From Alternaria dauci (Eukaryota; Ascomycota; Dothideomycetes; Pleosporales; Pleosporaceae), in the NCBI RefSeq assembly GCF_042100115.1, contig NC_091274.1, positions 3,224,001 through 3,288,000 on the forward strand: a DNA stretch of 64,000 nt. The letters run 5' to 3'. Positions 41,858 to 53,721 of the stretch are shown here, in pieces. Each line of letters opens with the position of its first letter. Position 1 is the first letter of the stretch. A program made the position numbers and the translations under genes. The notes under the pieces were generated by a model that saw nothing but the letters and a program-made list of their open reading frames with translations, searched no databases and had not been told where the DNA came from.

Positions 41858-42967
41858 CCTAGTCACCCGTGGTAGAAGGTGTATGCAGGTTGACGATGCT
41901 GCGGTACGTGGTGGGTGGGTGGTGTTGCGGCGAGCGTCGCAACGTTCGTGTTGTGGCAACATGCGCGAGGAAACAGCCGGAGAGCGGTGAAAAGTGAAAG
42001 GGGAAGCTCCCAGTAATTTTAGCCTCGTCGCCCGTACTGAGCCTAGTAGAACGATGACCAGGAGTAGGGCATAGTATAGCCACCCGGTTCTGGCGTGAGC
42101 GCTCACTGTTGAGCATTGCGGGTACAGCGCACAAGACTCTGACGCGGGCTCACGTTGCGTACGCGCGAAACAGAGAAAGTTGATAAAAGATATGGGGATC
42201 ACCCGAGTGTATAGAAAGCGAGCAGAGGGAGAAGAGAGACAAGGAGCAGGGAAAGTAGGGAGAGACATGGGGATCACCCAAACGCAGTTCTGGCCGTCAT
42301 CGTGAACTGAATCGAGCATAGAAGTTGATAGAACCAAACAAAAGAAAGCGAAAAGAGATATGGGGATCACCCAGCCGTAGGACTAACTGTAGTCGCGAAG
42401 GAGAGAGCCAAGACGTAGCCGGCTACACGCTGCGCATTGCTGTGGCCTTGACGCTCGCTAGATCTCCCATTCACCTTGGCATGTCCTCGCTTATTTGTAT
42501 GGCCGGTCCGATAGTTATCTTCCTATTGCCCAAAGGTCGACTGGCTGTCCACTTCTGTCTCTTGGTACCAACTTGTAGAACTCGGGTGATCCCCATATCC
42601 TCTTCGCGTCCCTATCGTTCTCCATCCAATCCTTCTTTTCACGTGTCTTTATCTTGCTCCTCGCTTCCTCACGCACAACCCAAGGTGAGCAACGCAAAAT
42701 TTGCTTGGCGTTAGCGTCTCTCGCGCTCGCGCTACCTAGTCCTGCACAAATAACACTTTCCTCCACACCAACTACTTGACACCTTCCCCGAATTGCTTCT
42801 CTTGAAAGCAAACCACTCTCAACGTCGATATCTCTACCTACCCATTGACCCTTGTCGGTAAGTTGTTGTGGCCTCCTGTTCCGCTGATCGATTGCTAACG
42901 ATGTGCTGTCCGTATAGAAACAAAGTCTCACCTACCGTTGAAACTCTGTTTTTGCATATCGTCCAGC
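41858..42967. promoter_or_regulatory. Divergent promoter D/E, copy 2
   Basis: Contains the four 16-bp motifs at 42189-42204, 42264-42279, 42357-42372 and (inverted) 42584-42599, and the 60-bp leader intron of gene E at 42858-42917 (GTAAGT, GCTAAC, TATAG). No difference from copy 1 was seen. Confidence 0.7.
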
Positions 42968-45900
42968 ATGGCCGACCAGTCTGTCATGCACTACATGGTC
43001 AATGACCGGCCGACGTCGGCGCCGCATGATACAGAAGTCTACGACCAGGGCATTGCTGTCTTGGAGGCACCCGGCAAAGACTCTGTCCAGCTCGGAGGCC
43101 TTCCCGACGCCCCTGACCGAGAGAAGCACGCCTGCTTCACCTGCAAAGAACCAGGCCACAGGGCCAAAGATTGCCCCAAGAAGCTCGAACAGCAAGCGTG
43201 TTCCAACTGCGGCGAGGTTGGCCATGTCTACCGCGACTGTCCCACGAACGAGTGCTTCAACTGCGGTGGTCACGGGCACCTCTCCAAGCAATGCCCTAGT
43301 GAGCCAGCAGCAGACCAGGGCCCTAGGTGCAACGGCTGTAACCGTCTCGGCCACGTTGCCTCGGATTGCTTCTATCCCCAGCCGATCAAAACCCGCAAGT
43401 TTCGTGCTCCTAAGGAGGACGCCTCCAAGGAGGACGTCTCCAAGGAGGACGTCTCCAAGGATGGCAAAGACGAGCTTCCTCCTGCCCAAACCATGGCCCC
43501 ACCACTGGATAAACCTAGCTTCACAACAAAGTTATTCACTCGGAAGATCCCTCACTATGTCTCCTCCGTTAGTGTAGAGATGGATATTTCCTATCCGAGC
43601 GACGACGCTAGTATCACCCTCCGTGGCCACGCTCATCGGGCAGCCTCCATTACCCTGACAGCCCACAACATCGTCAACTGCACTGTACTTCCCATGAAGA
43701 TCACCGATGAGTTCTTCACCTCAAGGGTTTCCCAAGAAGATGTTAAGCGAGCTGCTAGTAAGCTTGCACTCAGCGAACTAGGGATGCTCCTACACTTCCG
43801 CTTCGACCTCCAAACCGAACAACCTGACGGACAACCTCTGAACTCCCGCCCCCTCTACGGATTGGGGTTCTTCTCCCACCAGAACTTTGGGATCTTCGAT
43901 GAAGTCATCCATCGTGCTCGCGATATCCTCGAGAATGGCGGCGAGGGCACCGTGCTGCACTTCTTCACGGTCGCCACAGAGTCAGCACAAGAGCGCATGG
44001 ATACCGTGTACAAAGAGATGCAAGCTCAATACAAGAACGACCCGATTCTGCTCTACTGGAAGGACTGTCGTGTCAACCCTCAGACTGGCATGGAGATCTC
44101 TGTCGACAAGCAGCCGAAAGGATTCAAGGTCCCTCCCCAGTGGGCATTCCAGAACAACACACAGTACGTCACCGTGCACTACCAGAACCTTGTCCACGAA
44201 CTGCGCAAGGCCGCCAAGCAGAAGGGTTTCGAGATCACCGACACCAAGATTATGAAGGTTCGCGGCGGCGGTGACCGGTTATACTACGCCGAGCTCAGGG
44301 TACCAGAGGGCGCCAGCTACCGCGAGGGCGCCTTCGTGGACATCCAGTTCAGTCCCTACCAGGAGCAAGCGGACACCTGGCGATTTGAGATCAAACCGTC
44401 CGCAGGCATCACGCCCGCTAGCTACATAGGCGGCTTTCTCTACCGCCCTCGCTTGGGTGCATCCTTCGCCGAGCAGCCCCTGTTCAAGGAGGGCGTTCAC
44501 TACAGCTGTGCATTTAACTATCGTACTTTGCCTGAAGCTGAAGAGGCATTGCGTAAGCTTCGCGGCATCTACGTCTTTGCTCGCTTGAACCCTGCCACCG
44601 TGGGAATCAAGCGCCAGATCAACGCCCTTAACCATTACTTCCGAGGCGGCGATGCCTTTAGCGATGTCACTCAAATCCTCCACAACTCCTACCTTCGCTT
44701 CCCAGACGACAAGATCGTGGACTACTTCGCCGGCATGTTCGCGTATTTGGGAGACAACGGTGCTAAGGACAGCATCATGGAGCGTCTGAACCGCTCACTC
44801 CAACCCGACGTTTTGCAGAAGCTTCGCGCCCTTGCCGGTGGTGTAGCGCTCATCCAAGGTCCTGGTGGCGTTGGCAAGACACGCATCATCGAGGCTCTGG
44901 CTGTTGCGCACTACGAGGCTCAACAAACTGGCGTTATCCATGGCCTTGGTCGCCTTGCTGCTTTCTGGGTCACGTCGCCGTTGAACAAGCAGCTCGACGA
45001 CGCTATGCTCAGGATCTACACGGCCTGCCTAGAGCGACGGAAGGAGCTCAAGGCCGCTGGCATCCAGGCACGTTTCCCTATCGTAATCCGACGCCATATG
45101 AAAGAGACGGAGACAGCGGTTGTTCGCAAGGAGTCCGAAGCTGCTCGCAACGTCCTGCTAAAGAACGAGAAGCCGCCCTACTTTGAATACATCGAAGAAG
45201 AGCACTTCACCAAGGACCAGCTGAAAGAGCAGGCAGCGGCTTACCAGGAGAAGTCCAGTGAAGACAGGCGGACCATGGCGTTCCTTGACGCACTGACAGT
45301 GGACTCGCAATTCCGCATCCTTCTTGAGACGTCCGAGACAAAGTCGTCTTTCACCGACAAGCGACTTCAGTTGGAAATGCTGTCGGAGGGTGCGTGGGTT
45401 CTGCGCCTCGCCGGAGTGCCGGAGCGTAATGCCGATACGAACGAGTTAGTGGTACACGAAATCGCCCAACCAAAAAAGTACCGCGATTTCCGTTTTCAGC
45501 TCGACCTCTATGCTTCAGGCCAAGAATTCGACGCCGATGACATGCGCCGACTGACTGCTCTCACCAACGAGATCATTAGGGACCTCGCTCAACTGGCCGT
45601 AGCCATTGGCATGACCTCCGACGTAATCTCGCAGCCGCGTACTCATACGCTCGAGCAGCCGTATGCCGTTCATCACGACGAGGCTGGCAAGTCAAGCGAG
45701 TCAAGCACGCTCGCTCCTCTCGTGTACACGCACGCCTATAATAACGAGGGCCCGCTGATGGTCGAGCGCAAGGCCATAACACCCCACCTGTTCTTCGGCG
45801 ATATCCATCAGCCAAAGCCTTCTGCTGCCGGTGGTTCGGAGGAACGTCACGTCTTCAGTGATCAGCAGGACCTACCTTTCTTCCATCGTGCGATGCTAGG

Positions 45901-47374
45901 CGGCTGTACCACTATTTACCTGCACACACAGTACCGCTTCAATTCCGACATCAACGCTCTCACCAACCACATCCTTCCTCGTGGCCGTATGGAAGTGGCC
46001 CCCGGGGTAGATGACCGGGAAGAAAACATTCGCGCCATGGAGATCGCGATGGAGCAGTTCAACATTTCCTCCGGCCATCGCGTCATCTTCGTCAGCGTCA
46101 AAGGTAGCCACGACATCGTCGGTGCCACCAAGTCTCGCTACAACAAGGACTTCATTCCCTATACCCTCCGGGCCGTCTGCAAGATGATCGCTGGCGGGTT
46201 TTCTGGTAAGCAGGTCGCTATCATCACCCCGTATGTAGCGCAAGTTGCCGCTATCCGCTTCGTATTGGCTAGATTCATGGAGCACTTAGCCAATCAGGTT
46301 GACGAGGAGGAGCTGTTCAAACTTAGCGTCCAGCTGCGAGACGTCGAAGTCTTCACAGTCGACAAAATGCAGGGCGCCGAGAAGGAAGGTATTGTATTCG
46401 ACACCACCAACGCTGGCGACCTCGGTTTCGTCAAGCATACCACACGAATGCTCCTAGCCGTTGGACGCGCGCGTTCCCTCCTCGTTATCGTTGGTAATCC
46501 TGTGAGCGTCCTCGCCGAATACACTGGTGCGACCGACAAGGACAAGCGGTACGTCAAGCTCGCCTACTACAAGGTTTGGAAATGGTGCCTAGACCGAAAA
46601 TCCGCCATCCAATTGCACGTTGATCCAGAATTGGCTCAAGGTTGGTGCGAGTTCAACCCCCCGTTCAATGTCGCCGAGCATATAGAGGCCTTCGCTGCGG
46701 GCTCTCAGGCCACTGAAGAGCCCATAAAGATGTTTCCCGATGCCAACTACGGACCTCTCCCCACATTTTCCACAGCCTCCCCCGTCGACGGTGATGGAAT
46801 TGATTTCTATTCCGGTGGAGATGACTGGAATCGGGATGACGCCAAGGACAAGCCAAATGATGATGGGGTTCCTTTCTATTCCGGTGGAGATGACTGGAAT
46901 CGGGATGACGCCAAGGACAAGCCAAATGATGATGGGGTTCCTTTCTATTCCGGTGGAGATGACTGGAATCGGGATGACGCCAAGGACAAGCCAAATGATG
47001 ATGGGATTCCTTTCTATTCCGGTGGAGATGACTGGAATCGGGATGACGCCAAGGACAAGCCAGAGGGTGAGGATCACGCCGACGATGGTGGAGACGAAGC
47101 CAAGGACAAGCCAGAGGGTGAGGATCACGCCGACGATGGTGGAGACGAAGCCAAGGACAAGCCAGAGGGTGAGGATCATGCCGACGATGGTGGAGACGAA
47201 GCCAAGGACAAGCCAGAGGGTGAGGATCACGCCGACGATGGTGGAGACGAAGCCAAGGACAAGCCAGAGGGTGAGGATCACGCTGACGATGATGAGGATC
47301 ACGCCGGCAATGATGAGGGTCACGGTGGAGATCAGTGCAGCAACGTAGCACACGACTGGAACCAGTACGATTGA
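42968..47374 (+). CDS. Gene E copy 2: CCHC zinc-knuckle SF1 helicase, 1,468 aa
   Basis: Identical to copy 1: four zinc knuckles, Walker A GPGGVGKT, motifs III to VI and the repeated acidic tail (46805-47283). Intact. Confidence 0.9.
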   Translation: MADQSVMHYMVNDRPTSAPHDTEVYDQGIAVLEAPGKDSVQLGGLPDAPDREKHACFTCKEPGHRAKDCPKKLEQQACSNCGEVGHVYRDCPTNECFNCGGHGHLSKQCPSEPAADQGPRCNGCNRLGHVASDCFYPQPIKTRKFRAPKEDASKEDVSKEDVSKDGKDELPPAQTMAPPLDKPSFTTKLFTRKIPHYVSSVSVEMDISYPSDDASITLRGHAHRAASITLTAHNIVNCTVLPMKITDEFFTSRVSQEDVKRAASKLALSELGMLLHFRFDLQTEQPDGQPLNSRPLYGLGFFSHQNFGIFDEVIHRARDILENGGEGTVLHFFTVATESAQERMDTVYKEMQAQYKNDPILLYWKDCRVNPQTGMEISVDKQPKGFKVPPQWAFQNNTQYVTVHYQNLVHELRKAAKQKGFEITDTKIMKVRGGGDRLYYAELRVPEGASYREGAFVDIQFSPYQEQADTWRFEIKPSAGITPASYIGGFLYRPRLGASFAEQPLFKEGVHYSCAFNYRTLPEAEEALRKLRGIYVFARLNPATVGIKRQINALNHYFRGGDAFSDVTQILHNSYLRFPDDKIVDYFAGMFAYLGDNGAKDSIMERLNRSLQPDVLQKLRALAGGVALIQGPGGVGKTRIIEALAVAHYEAQQTGVIHGLGRLAAFWVTSPLNKQLDDAMLRIYTACLERRKELKAAGIQARFPIVIRRHMKETETAVVRKESEAARNVLLKNEKPPYFEYIEEEHFTKDQLKEQAAAYQEKSSEDRRTMAFLDALTVDSQFRILLETSETKSSFTDKRLQLEMLSEGAWVLRLAGVPERNADTNELVVHEIAQPKKYRDFRFQLDLYASGQEFDADDMRRLTALTNEIIRDLAQLAVAIGMTSDVISQPRTHTLEQPYAVHHDEAGKSSESSTLAPLVYTHAYNNEGPLMVERKAITPHLFFGDIHQPKPSAAGGSEERHVFSDQQDLPFFHRAMLGGCTTIYLHTQYRFNSDINALTNHILPRGRMEVAPGVDDREENIRAMEIAMEQFNISSGHRVIFVSVKGSHDIVGATKSRYNKDFIPYTLRAVCKMIAGGFSGKQVAIITPYVAQVAAIRFVLARFMEHLANQVDEEELFKLSVQLRDVEVFTVDKMQGAEKEGIVFDTTNAGDLGFVKHTTRMLLAVGRARSLLVIVGNPVSVLAEYTGATDKDKRYVKLAYYKVWKWCLDRKSAIQLHVDPELAQGWCEFNPPFNVAEHIEAFAAGSQATEEPIKMFPDANYGPLPTFSTASPVDGDGIDFYSGGDDWNRDDAKDKPNDDGVPFYSGGDDWNRDDAKDKPNDDGVPFYSGGDDWNRDDAKDKPNDDGIPFYSGGDDWNRDDAKDKPEGEDHADDGGDEAKDKPEGEDHADDGGDEAKDKPEGEDHADDGGDEAKDKPEGEDHADDGGDEAKDKPEGEDHADDDEDHAGNDEGHGGDQCSNVAHDWNQYD
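46805..47283 (+). repeat. Two coding minisatellites in the gene E tail, copy 2
   Basis: About four 69-bp and five 51-bp units, as in copy 1. Confidence 0.93.
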
Positions 47375-47928
47375 AAAGGTTCTAGAGACGCTGGAGGTGA
47401 TTTGGAGATCAAGGAAGACAAGCCTCCCAGTAGGATAGTGTGGGACTAGGCTAATATCGATCTCTTCTTGTTCTTTGAAAGCCAGTACGTAGTAATGAAG
47501 AGAAGTAGTAGAGTAAGAGTTTATGCGCTTACTCTATTCCTCTTAAAGTGATAATACACTGTATCAAAATAATAAACGTGCTGGTAAAAGACGCAAGCAC
47601 AACACTGTTGAAAGACACTGTAATAAATCGCGGTAAAGGTGTGTTTCCTAAACACCTTGAGTTCACCGTATGCAGCTGTATATGTTTGACAATAGATGGG
47701 TTGGAAGTAAAGCCCTGAACTTCAAGCGGTTCTGGAGAGTTGCGGCTACGTTGGGGAGAAGAGGAGTTAAGGCAGAAGAGGATTTTGGAGGAGAAGTAAT
47801 AATATACTGTATGTAGAACTTATACGGGTGTATAAAGCTGTAATATGTAGTATAGTAAGGTACAATAGGTGGTACAATAGTTGGTAATATGTACTATAGT
47901 ATGTTGTATTATACATTACGATATATCA
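47375..47928. other. Downstream region of gene E, copy 2
   Basis: Same as 22648-23201; no gene. The GTAAAAGACGCAAGCAC motif is at 47584-47600. Confidence 0.45.
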
Positions 47929-48937
47929 CGGTTGATGTTGCAGCAAGTTGAGGTTCATGTTGCAGCAAGTTGCGGTTGATGTTGCAGTAAGTTGCGGTTA
48001 ATGTTGCAGCAAGTTGAGGTTCATGTTGCAGCAAGTTGCGGTTAATGTTGCAGCAAGTTGCGGTTGATGTTGCCGCAAGTTGAGGTTCATATTACAGCAA
48101 GTTGCGGTTAATGTTACAGCAAGTTGCAGTTAATGTTGCAGCAAGTTGAGGTTCATGTTGCAGCAAGTTGCGGTTGATGTTGCAGCAAGTTGAGGTTCAT
48201 GTTGCAGCAAGTTGCGGTTGATGTTGCAGTAAGTTGCGGTTAATGTTGCAGCAAGTTGAGGTTCATGTTGCAGCAAGTTGCGGTTAATGTTGCAGCAAGT
48301 TGCGGTTGATGTTGCCGCAAGTTGAGGTTCATATTACAGCAAGTTGCGGTTAATGTTACAGCAAGTTGCAGTTAATGTTGCAGCAAGTTGAGGTTCATGT
48401 TGCAGCAAGTTGCGGTTGATGTTGCAGCAAGTTGAGGTTCATGTTGCAGCAAGTTGAGGTTCATGTTGCAGCAAGTTGCGGTTGATGTTGCCGCAAGTTG
48501 AGGTTCATGTTGCAGCAAGTTGCGGTTGATGTTGCAGCAAGTTGCGGTTGATGTTGCCGCAAGTTGAGGTTCATGTTGCAGCAAGTTGAGGTTTATGTTG
48601 CAGCAAGTTGAGGTTCATGTTGCAGCAAGTTGAGGTTTATGTTGCAGCAAGTTGCGGTTGATGTTGCAGCAAGTTGAGGTTTATGTTGCAGCAAGTTGAG
48701 GTTCATGTTACAGTAAGTTGCGGTTAATATTGCAGTAAGTTGCGGTTGATGTTGCCGTAAGTTAAGGTTGATGTTACAGTAAGTTAAGGTTCATGTTACA
48801 GCAAGTTACGGTTTATATTATAGTAAGTTAAGGTTTATATTATAGTAAGTTAAGGTTTATATTATAGTAAGTTAAGGTTTATATTATAGTAAGTTAAGGT
48901 TTATATTATAGTAAGTTAAGGTTTATATTATAGTAAC
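47929..48937. repeat. 22-bp minisatellite with RIP gradient (copy 2)
   Basis: Same unit order, 242-bp higher-order period and terminal run of fully TA-converted units as in copy 1, so the mutation gradient was already present before the unit was duplicated. Confidence 0.93.
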
Positions 48938-50009
48938 TTTTAATAAATATTAAAGTTAGTATTACCTAATCTTTTAAAAATTTATATATCTATTAGTATA
49001 AATAGTTAGTAATCCTTTTACTATATCTTTAAAAAATATACTTTCTACTAAATATATTTATAATAATTAATTTTTTTCTTTCTTATTTATTATTTAATAA
49101 TATTACTATAGAAGTAATAAAACTAGACTACTTTTACTTTATAATAATAAAGTAATAAATAAAGAAAAAGTATAAAATAAAGCTAGTTAAATTAAATTTT
49201 ATTTAAATAAGTAGAATAATAAATACTAAAGTAAGAATAAAGTTATTAAGTATTTAATTAAGTAATAAGTAAAGATAGTTTAAAGCTATATTAACTAAAT
49301 ACTAGTTACTACTAAGTAAGACTTTCTTATATTATCTTTATAAAAGAAATTTATACTACTATATATAAAACTTAAATAAAGATTAAGAATTTATAAAGTT
49401 TTACTATAATTAAGAAACCTTTTAAAAAAAGTTATTTATTTTACTTAACTAAGGGTAAGTATATAGTATATAGTAATATATTAAATAAGATTTTTTTACT
49501 TTTTTATTTATCTATATTCTTATATAAAGGTTTACTTAGATTTAATAACTTTTAACTACTTTATAAAAAGAAGAAAAGAGTATAACTTATATTTAAGATA
49601 AAGATATTTATAAAGTAAAAGAATAAAATATTTAATACTTTAAAATAAAAAATATTTTATAAAAATTTAGTATTTTTTCTTTAAGAAAAAAAAGTATAAT
49701 AAAGTATTAGTAACTACTAAGTATAGTTATTTAAAAAATAAGAAGTAGTTTTTTATAATTTATTATTTTATAATAACTAGTTACTTCTAATTAACTTACT
49801 ATATAATAAGCTAAAGCCTAATTAGTTTATTCCTTAATAGGATCTTAGTTATATATATAAAGTATACTACTTATAGAATCTAAGTAGTAAGTAGTTTACT
49901 TAGATTCTATACTAGTATACTAAATAAATAATACTCTAAGCTACTACTTCCTAAATAACTTTTAAACTATAGCTTTCCTTAACTTCTTTTCTTATTTAAT
50001 ATAATAATA
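48938..50009. other. AT-rich RIP-saturated block (copy 2)
   Basis: Same block as 24211-25282 and lacking CA, TG and CG. Nine transitions separate it from copy 1, all between 49809 and 49948. No gene. Confidence 0.85.
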
Positions 50010-51137
50010 CTATAGAGGTAAACAGTATAACTAGCATAGGGTTAGAGGTAAGAGAGTAGCTATAGAGGTCTACCCCTAGGGGTAAGATAGTATCTATAGA
50101 GTACTACCCTTAGGGGCGAGATAGTAGGCGTAGAGTGCTGCCCCCAGGGGCGAGATAGTAGGCGCGGGTTGCTGCAAGTTACTGCAAGTTGCTACCCCCG
50201 GGGGCGAGATAGTAGGCGTAGAGTGCTGCCCCCAGGGGCAAGATAGTAGCCGTAGAGTGCTGCCCCCGGGGGCGAGATAGTAGCCGTAGAGTGCTGCCCC
50301 CAGGGGCGAGATAGTAGCCGTAGAGTGCTGCCCCCAGGGGCGAGATAGTAGCCGTAGAGTGCTGCCCCCGGGGGCGAGATAGTAGCCGTAGAGTGCTGCC
50401 CCCAGGGGCGAGATAGTAGCCGTAGAGTGCTGCCCCCAGGGGCGAGATAGTAGCCGTAGAGTGCTACCCCCGGGGGCGAGATAGTAGCCGTAGAGTGCTG
50501 CCCCCGGGGGCGAGATAGTAGCCGTAGAGTGCTACCCCCAGGGGCGAGATAGTAGCCGTAGAGTGCTGCCCCCAGGGGCGAGATAGTAGCCGTAGAGTGC
50601 TGCCCCCGGGGGCGAGATAGTAGCCGTAGAGTGCTGCCCCCAGGGGCGAGATAGTAGCCGTAGAGTGCTGCCCCCGGGGGCGAGATAGTAGCCGTAGAGT
50701 GCTGCCCCCAGGGGCGAGATAGTAGCCGTAGAGTGCTGCCCCCAGGGGCGAGATAGTAGCCGTAGAGTGCTACCCCCGGGGGCGAGATAGTAGCCGTAGA
50801 GTGCTGCCCCCGGGGGCGAGATAGTAGCCGTAGAGTGCTACCCCCAGGGGCGAGATAGTAGCCGTAGAGTGCTGCCCCCAGGGGCGAGATAGTAGCCGTA
50901 GAGTGCTGCCCCCGGGGGCGAGATAGTAGCCGTAGAGTGCTGCCCCCAGGGGCGAGATAGTAGCCGTAGAGTGCTGCCCCCAGGGGCGAGATAGTAGCCG
51001 TAGAGTGCTGCCCCCGGGGGCGAGATAGTAGCCGTAGAGTGCTGCCCCCGGGGGCGAGATAGTAGGCGTAGAGTGCTGCCCCCAGGGGCGAGATAGTAGC
51101 CGCGGATTGCCGTAAGGTGCTGCCCTTGGGGGCGAGA
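50010..51137. repeat. 34-bp GC-rich minisatellite, copy 3
   Basis: Same array as copy 2, about 30 units, uninterrupted. Confidence 0.93.
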
Positions 51138-51295
51138 GTGACTAACACTCACCGCTAGACTTACAGCGGCCTATGCAAGAATAGACGGCTTCTCGCCTAC
51201 TTATACCTTGTGTAGTACCTCTCTATTGCTTTCTTACCTTCTCTTATCTCTTTTCCACTTACCTTAGTTTCTGTGTTCTTTCTAACAACGTTGCA

Positions 51296-53563
51296 ATGAA
51301 GCGCCCTCTAGCAAACGTTTTAACCAAAAACAGCAAACGGCAGCGTACGAATGATCCAGAGATTGAAGAGACAACTCCTATCCACGAACAAGCTGCGCCA
51401 TACCTACTCGCTATAGCGAAGTTTCCAATCGATGCGCTTAGCGCAGAATGGAGTTTTGGTGTCAATAGGTCTATTGACACAGCACACCAGCGCCGCCTCT
51501 GCGAGATCTTTAACGAAACTGGTATTCTTCGACGAGACCCTAGCCACCAACTGCAGATTGCCTGTTCTAAGGAACACGTAGAGCAGATGCTTCATCATCT
51601 GAAGGTGGAATTGCCAGCTCAGAGCACAGTTACTTCTGCCACGTTTGCGGATAAGGAAGGATTGGAATGGCCGTCGTTCAAGAGCTGGAAAAGCGTGACT
51701 GGAGGGACAGCGGAACTTATTACGGGTCACCATCGTGTAGAGGCATTCAAAGAGTATCTTCGCCTTCGGCAGTTAGGAGAAGAGGAGAGGTGGTGGGTGT
51801 GCCGCATCTACGATAAAGGCGGGTGCCCCTTAACGCGCGTACTGTGAACAACAGCCCCTAACCTTTTTAGACACGCTACCACCAGACACTCGTGTTAAAC
51901 TTCGGGCGAATCGGGCCGATATTACGCTCCCTGACAATCATGGCCAGATATGGTCCGAGTTAACCAGCCTGTTCTGCACAAACGCCAATCTCTTTCAAGG
52001 CTCAAGCAAGTCAGTTGAGAAAGAGATGAGAGAGCATCTTCAGCTTAGTAGCCGCGTCAAGTTCCCAATACGGCGGCTAGTTACCCTGTGGAGAAATCAA
52101 AACTGGCAGCCCCTGCTTACGCGTTGGTGTTCTACCGCAATTGGGCAGGCAACGTTTAATCTCTCCACTTTTGAGTGGATGGCTAGTTGTCGGATAGATG
52201 ACGTATGTGTAACCCGCCGCCGAAATACTCTGACCTGTCTTGCTAATCTACTGTCTAGCATTGGTTCGCTGCGTTTGAGAACGTACTTCGCATCTCTACA
52301 TCTATTCGAAAGCAGTATGGGGTTGACGCCAGTTTAGCAGACTGGAACACGCTAGCTAGCCTGCCCCAGGCACGAAGTCCCCATGACGTACAAGACCTGT
52401 TCTACCCTGGCGAGGAGTTAGACAAGGATCCTGGCCCTTCCCATACGCGCCGGCAGGGCTTCTTCCCAACTCTAAGCAATGAGGCCTACCATGCGCTATA
52501 CTCCACTGTACTTTCAAAGCCCACACACACGTACACAAACATCCTCGCTCTCTTAAAAACCCCGAAGAAAGAGGGGAAGCTTATGAGGAGTATTATGACC
52601 CACGTCAGCCAATGGGTAAACAGCGGATCCGCCAAGGTGTCTGACAGCGACAACAACAAACCCGCACTGCGGAAGTATCTAGTGCCCGTGCTGCAGAGCA
52701 GGCATGCCGGCCAGGCTGATCAAAAATCTCTTGACCTCCAACAAGAAGTACTGCAACACGTACAGCAAAATGCGGAAGCATTCACAAGCTCTATACTAGA
52801 CCGCTATATTGACGAGTACCCAAGTGCAGAGATCAAGAACTACGGCGCACGCTTCCAGCATAAGGTGTGGAGAGAACTGCTGTCAATTGTGACCAGTTTC
52901 ACAGGGCCAACCTTGCACAACAAGCACTTGGCGTGCCTAATTCAAAGCGATACCTACATAGCGCGAACGCCTACAATCGCACAAATCGCGTGTGATGCTA
53001 TCTGTCAGGTCCCTGAAGTCGTCAACGAACCTGCGCTCCAGTCTACTAGGGCAGCAAACGACTTGCTAGAGACAATTCAGGTCGCAATCACTGAATGGAT
53101 GTCTAGACACACTCTAGAAGACTCTGATAATACAAGTCAAGAGGTTCCGCTGCCCGCAAGGCACTCTAACGCCGAGTCTAGCAGAGAGAGAGAGCTCAAT
53201 CTGACAGTCTCTGAAGCGGCACGTAGCGTTTCAGCACGGTCGAGTTCGGACCAGCTTACCCCAGAGCTAATTTCTCACCCCTCAACTGAGCCGCGCATAC
53301 CCAAGGCATCCCAGCAGACCAAAGTTCAAAACAGGGGGATTGAGGACTTGAGTCTAAGCGACCTTGCTGCAGCCCGAGAGAAACACCGTCAGAAACGCAC
53401 CCTTAGCGACCAGGTAGCTGTAAAGGGCAGTGCTTCTCTAAGCGAAAAGACCCGAAAGAAACACCGTAAGAAACACACCCTTGGCGACCAGGTAGCTGTA
53501 GAGGGCAGTGCTTCTCCAAGCGAAAAGACTCGACAGAAACAACGAGGGGCTTGGAGGAAGTAA
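51296..53563 (+). CDS. Gene A copy 3: ParB/sulfiredoxin-like domain protein, 719 aa
   Basis: Same sequence as copies 1 and 2. Proposed exons are 51296-51818, 51871-52202 and 52259-53563. The GC-donor intron is also present here, so it is not a single-copy sequencing error. Confidence 0.75.
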
Positions 53564-53721
53564 TCCGTATCTGACCCTAGCCCTAACCCAATAGACACTG
53601 TTCCTCTCCTCTTTCCTCTGCACTGGATATTGTGATTCTCGATCATCATCTATCGATCTACCCTACAAGATCCTCAGCCCTTAGCCAACGTACTATTTTA
53701 TATAATACTGTTCTTATCATC

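Larger units (their letters stand above)
25283..50009. repeat. Tandem unit, copy 2 (24,727 bp)
   Basis: Second full unit, head-to-tail with copy 1. Positions map to copy 1 by adding 24,727 from gene A onward. I saw no coding difference from copy 1; it shares with copy 1 the gene B stop codon and the three-unit 68-bp array. It shares with copy 3 the longer, uninterrupted GC-rich array. Confidence 0.95.
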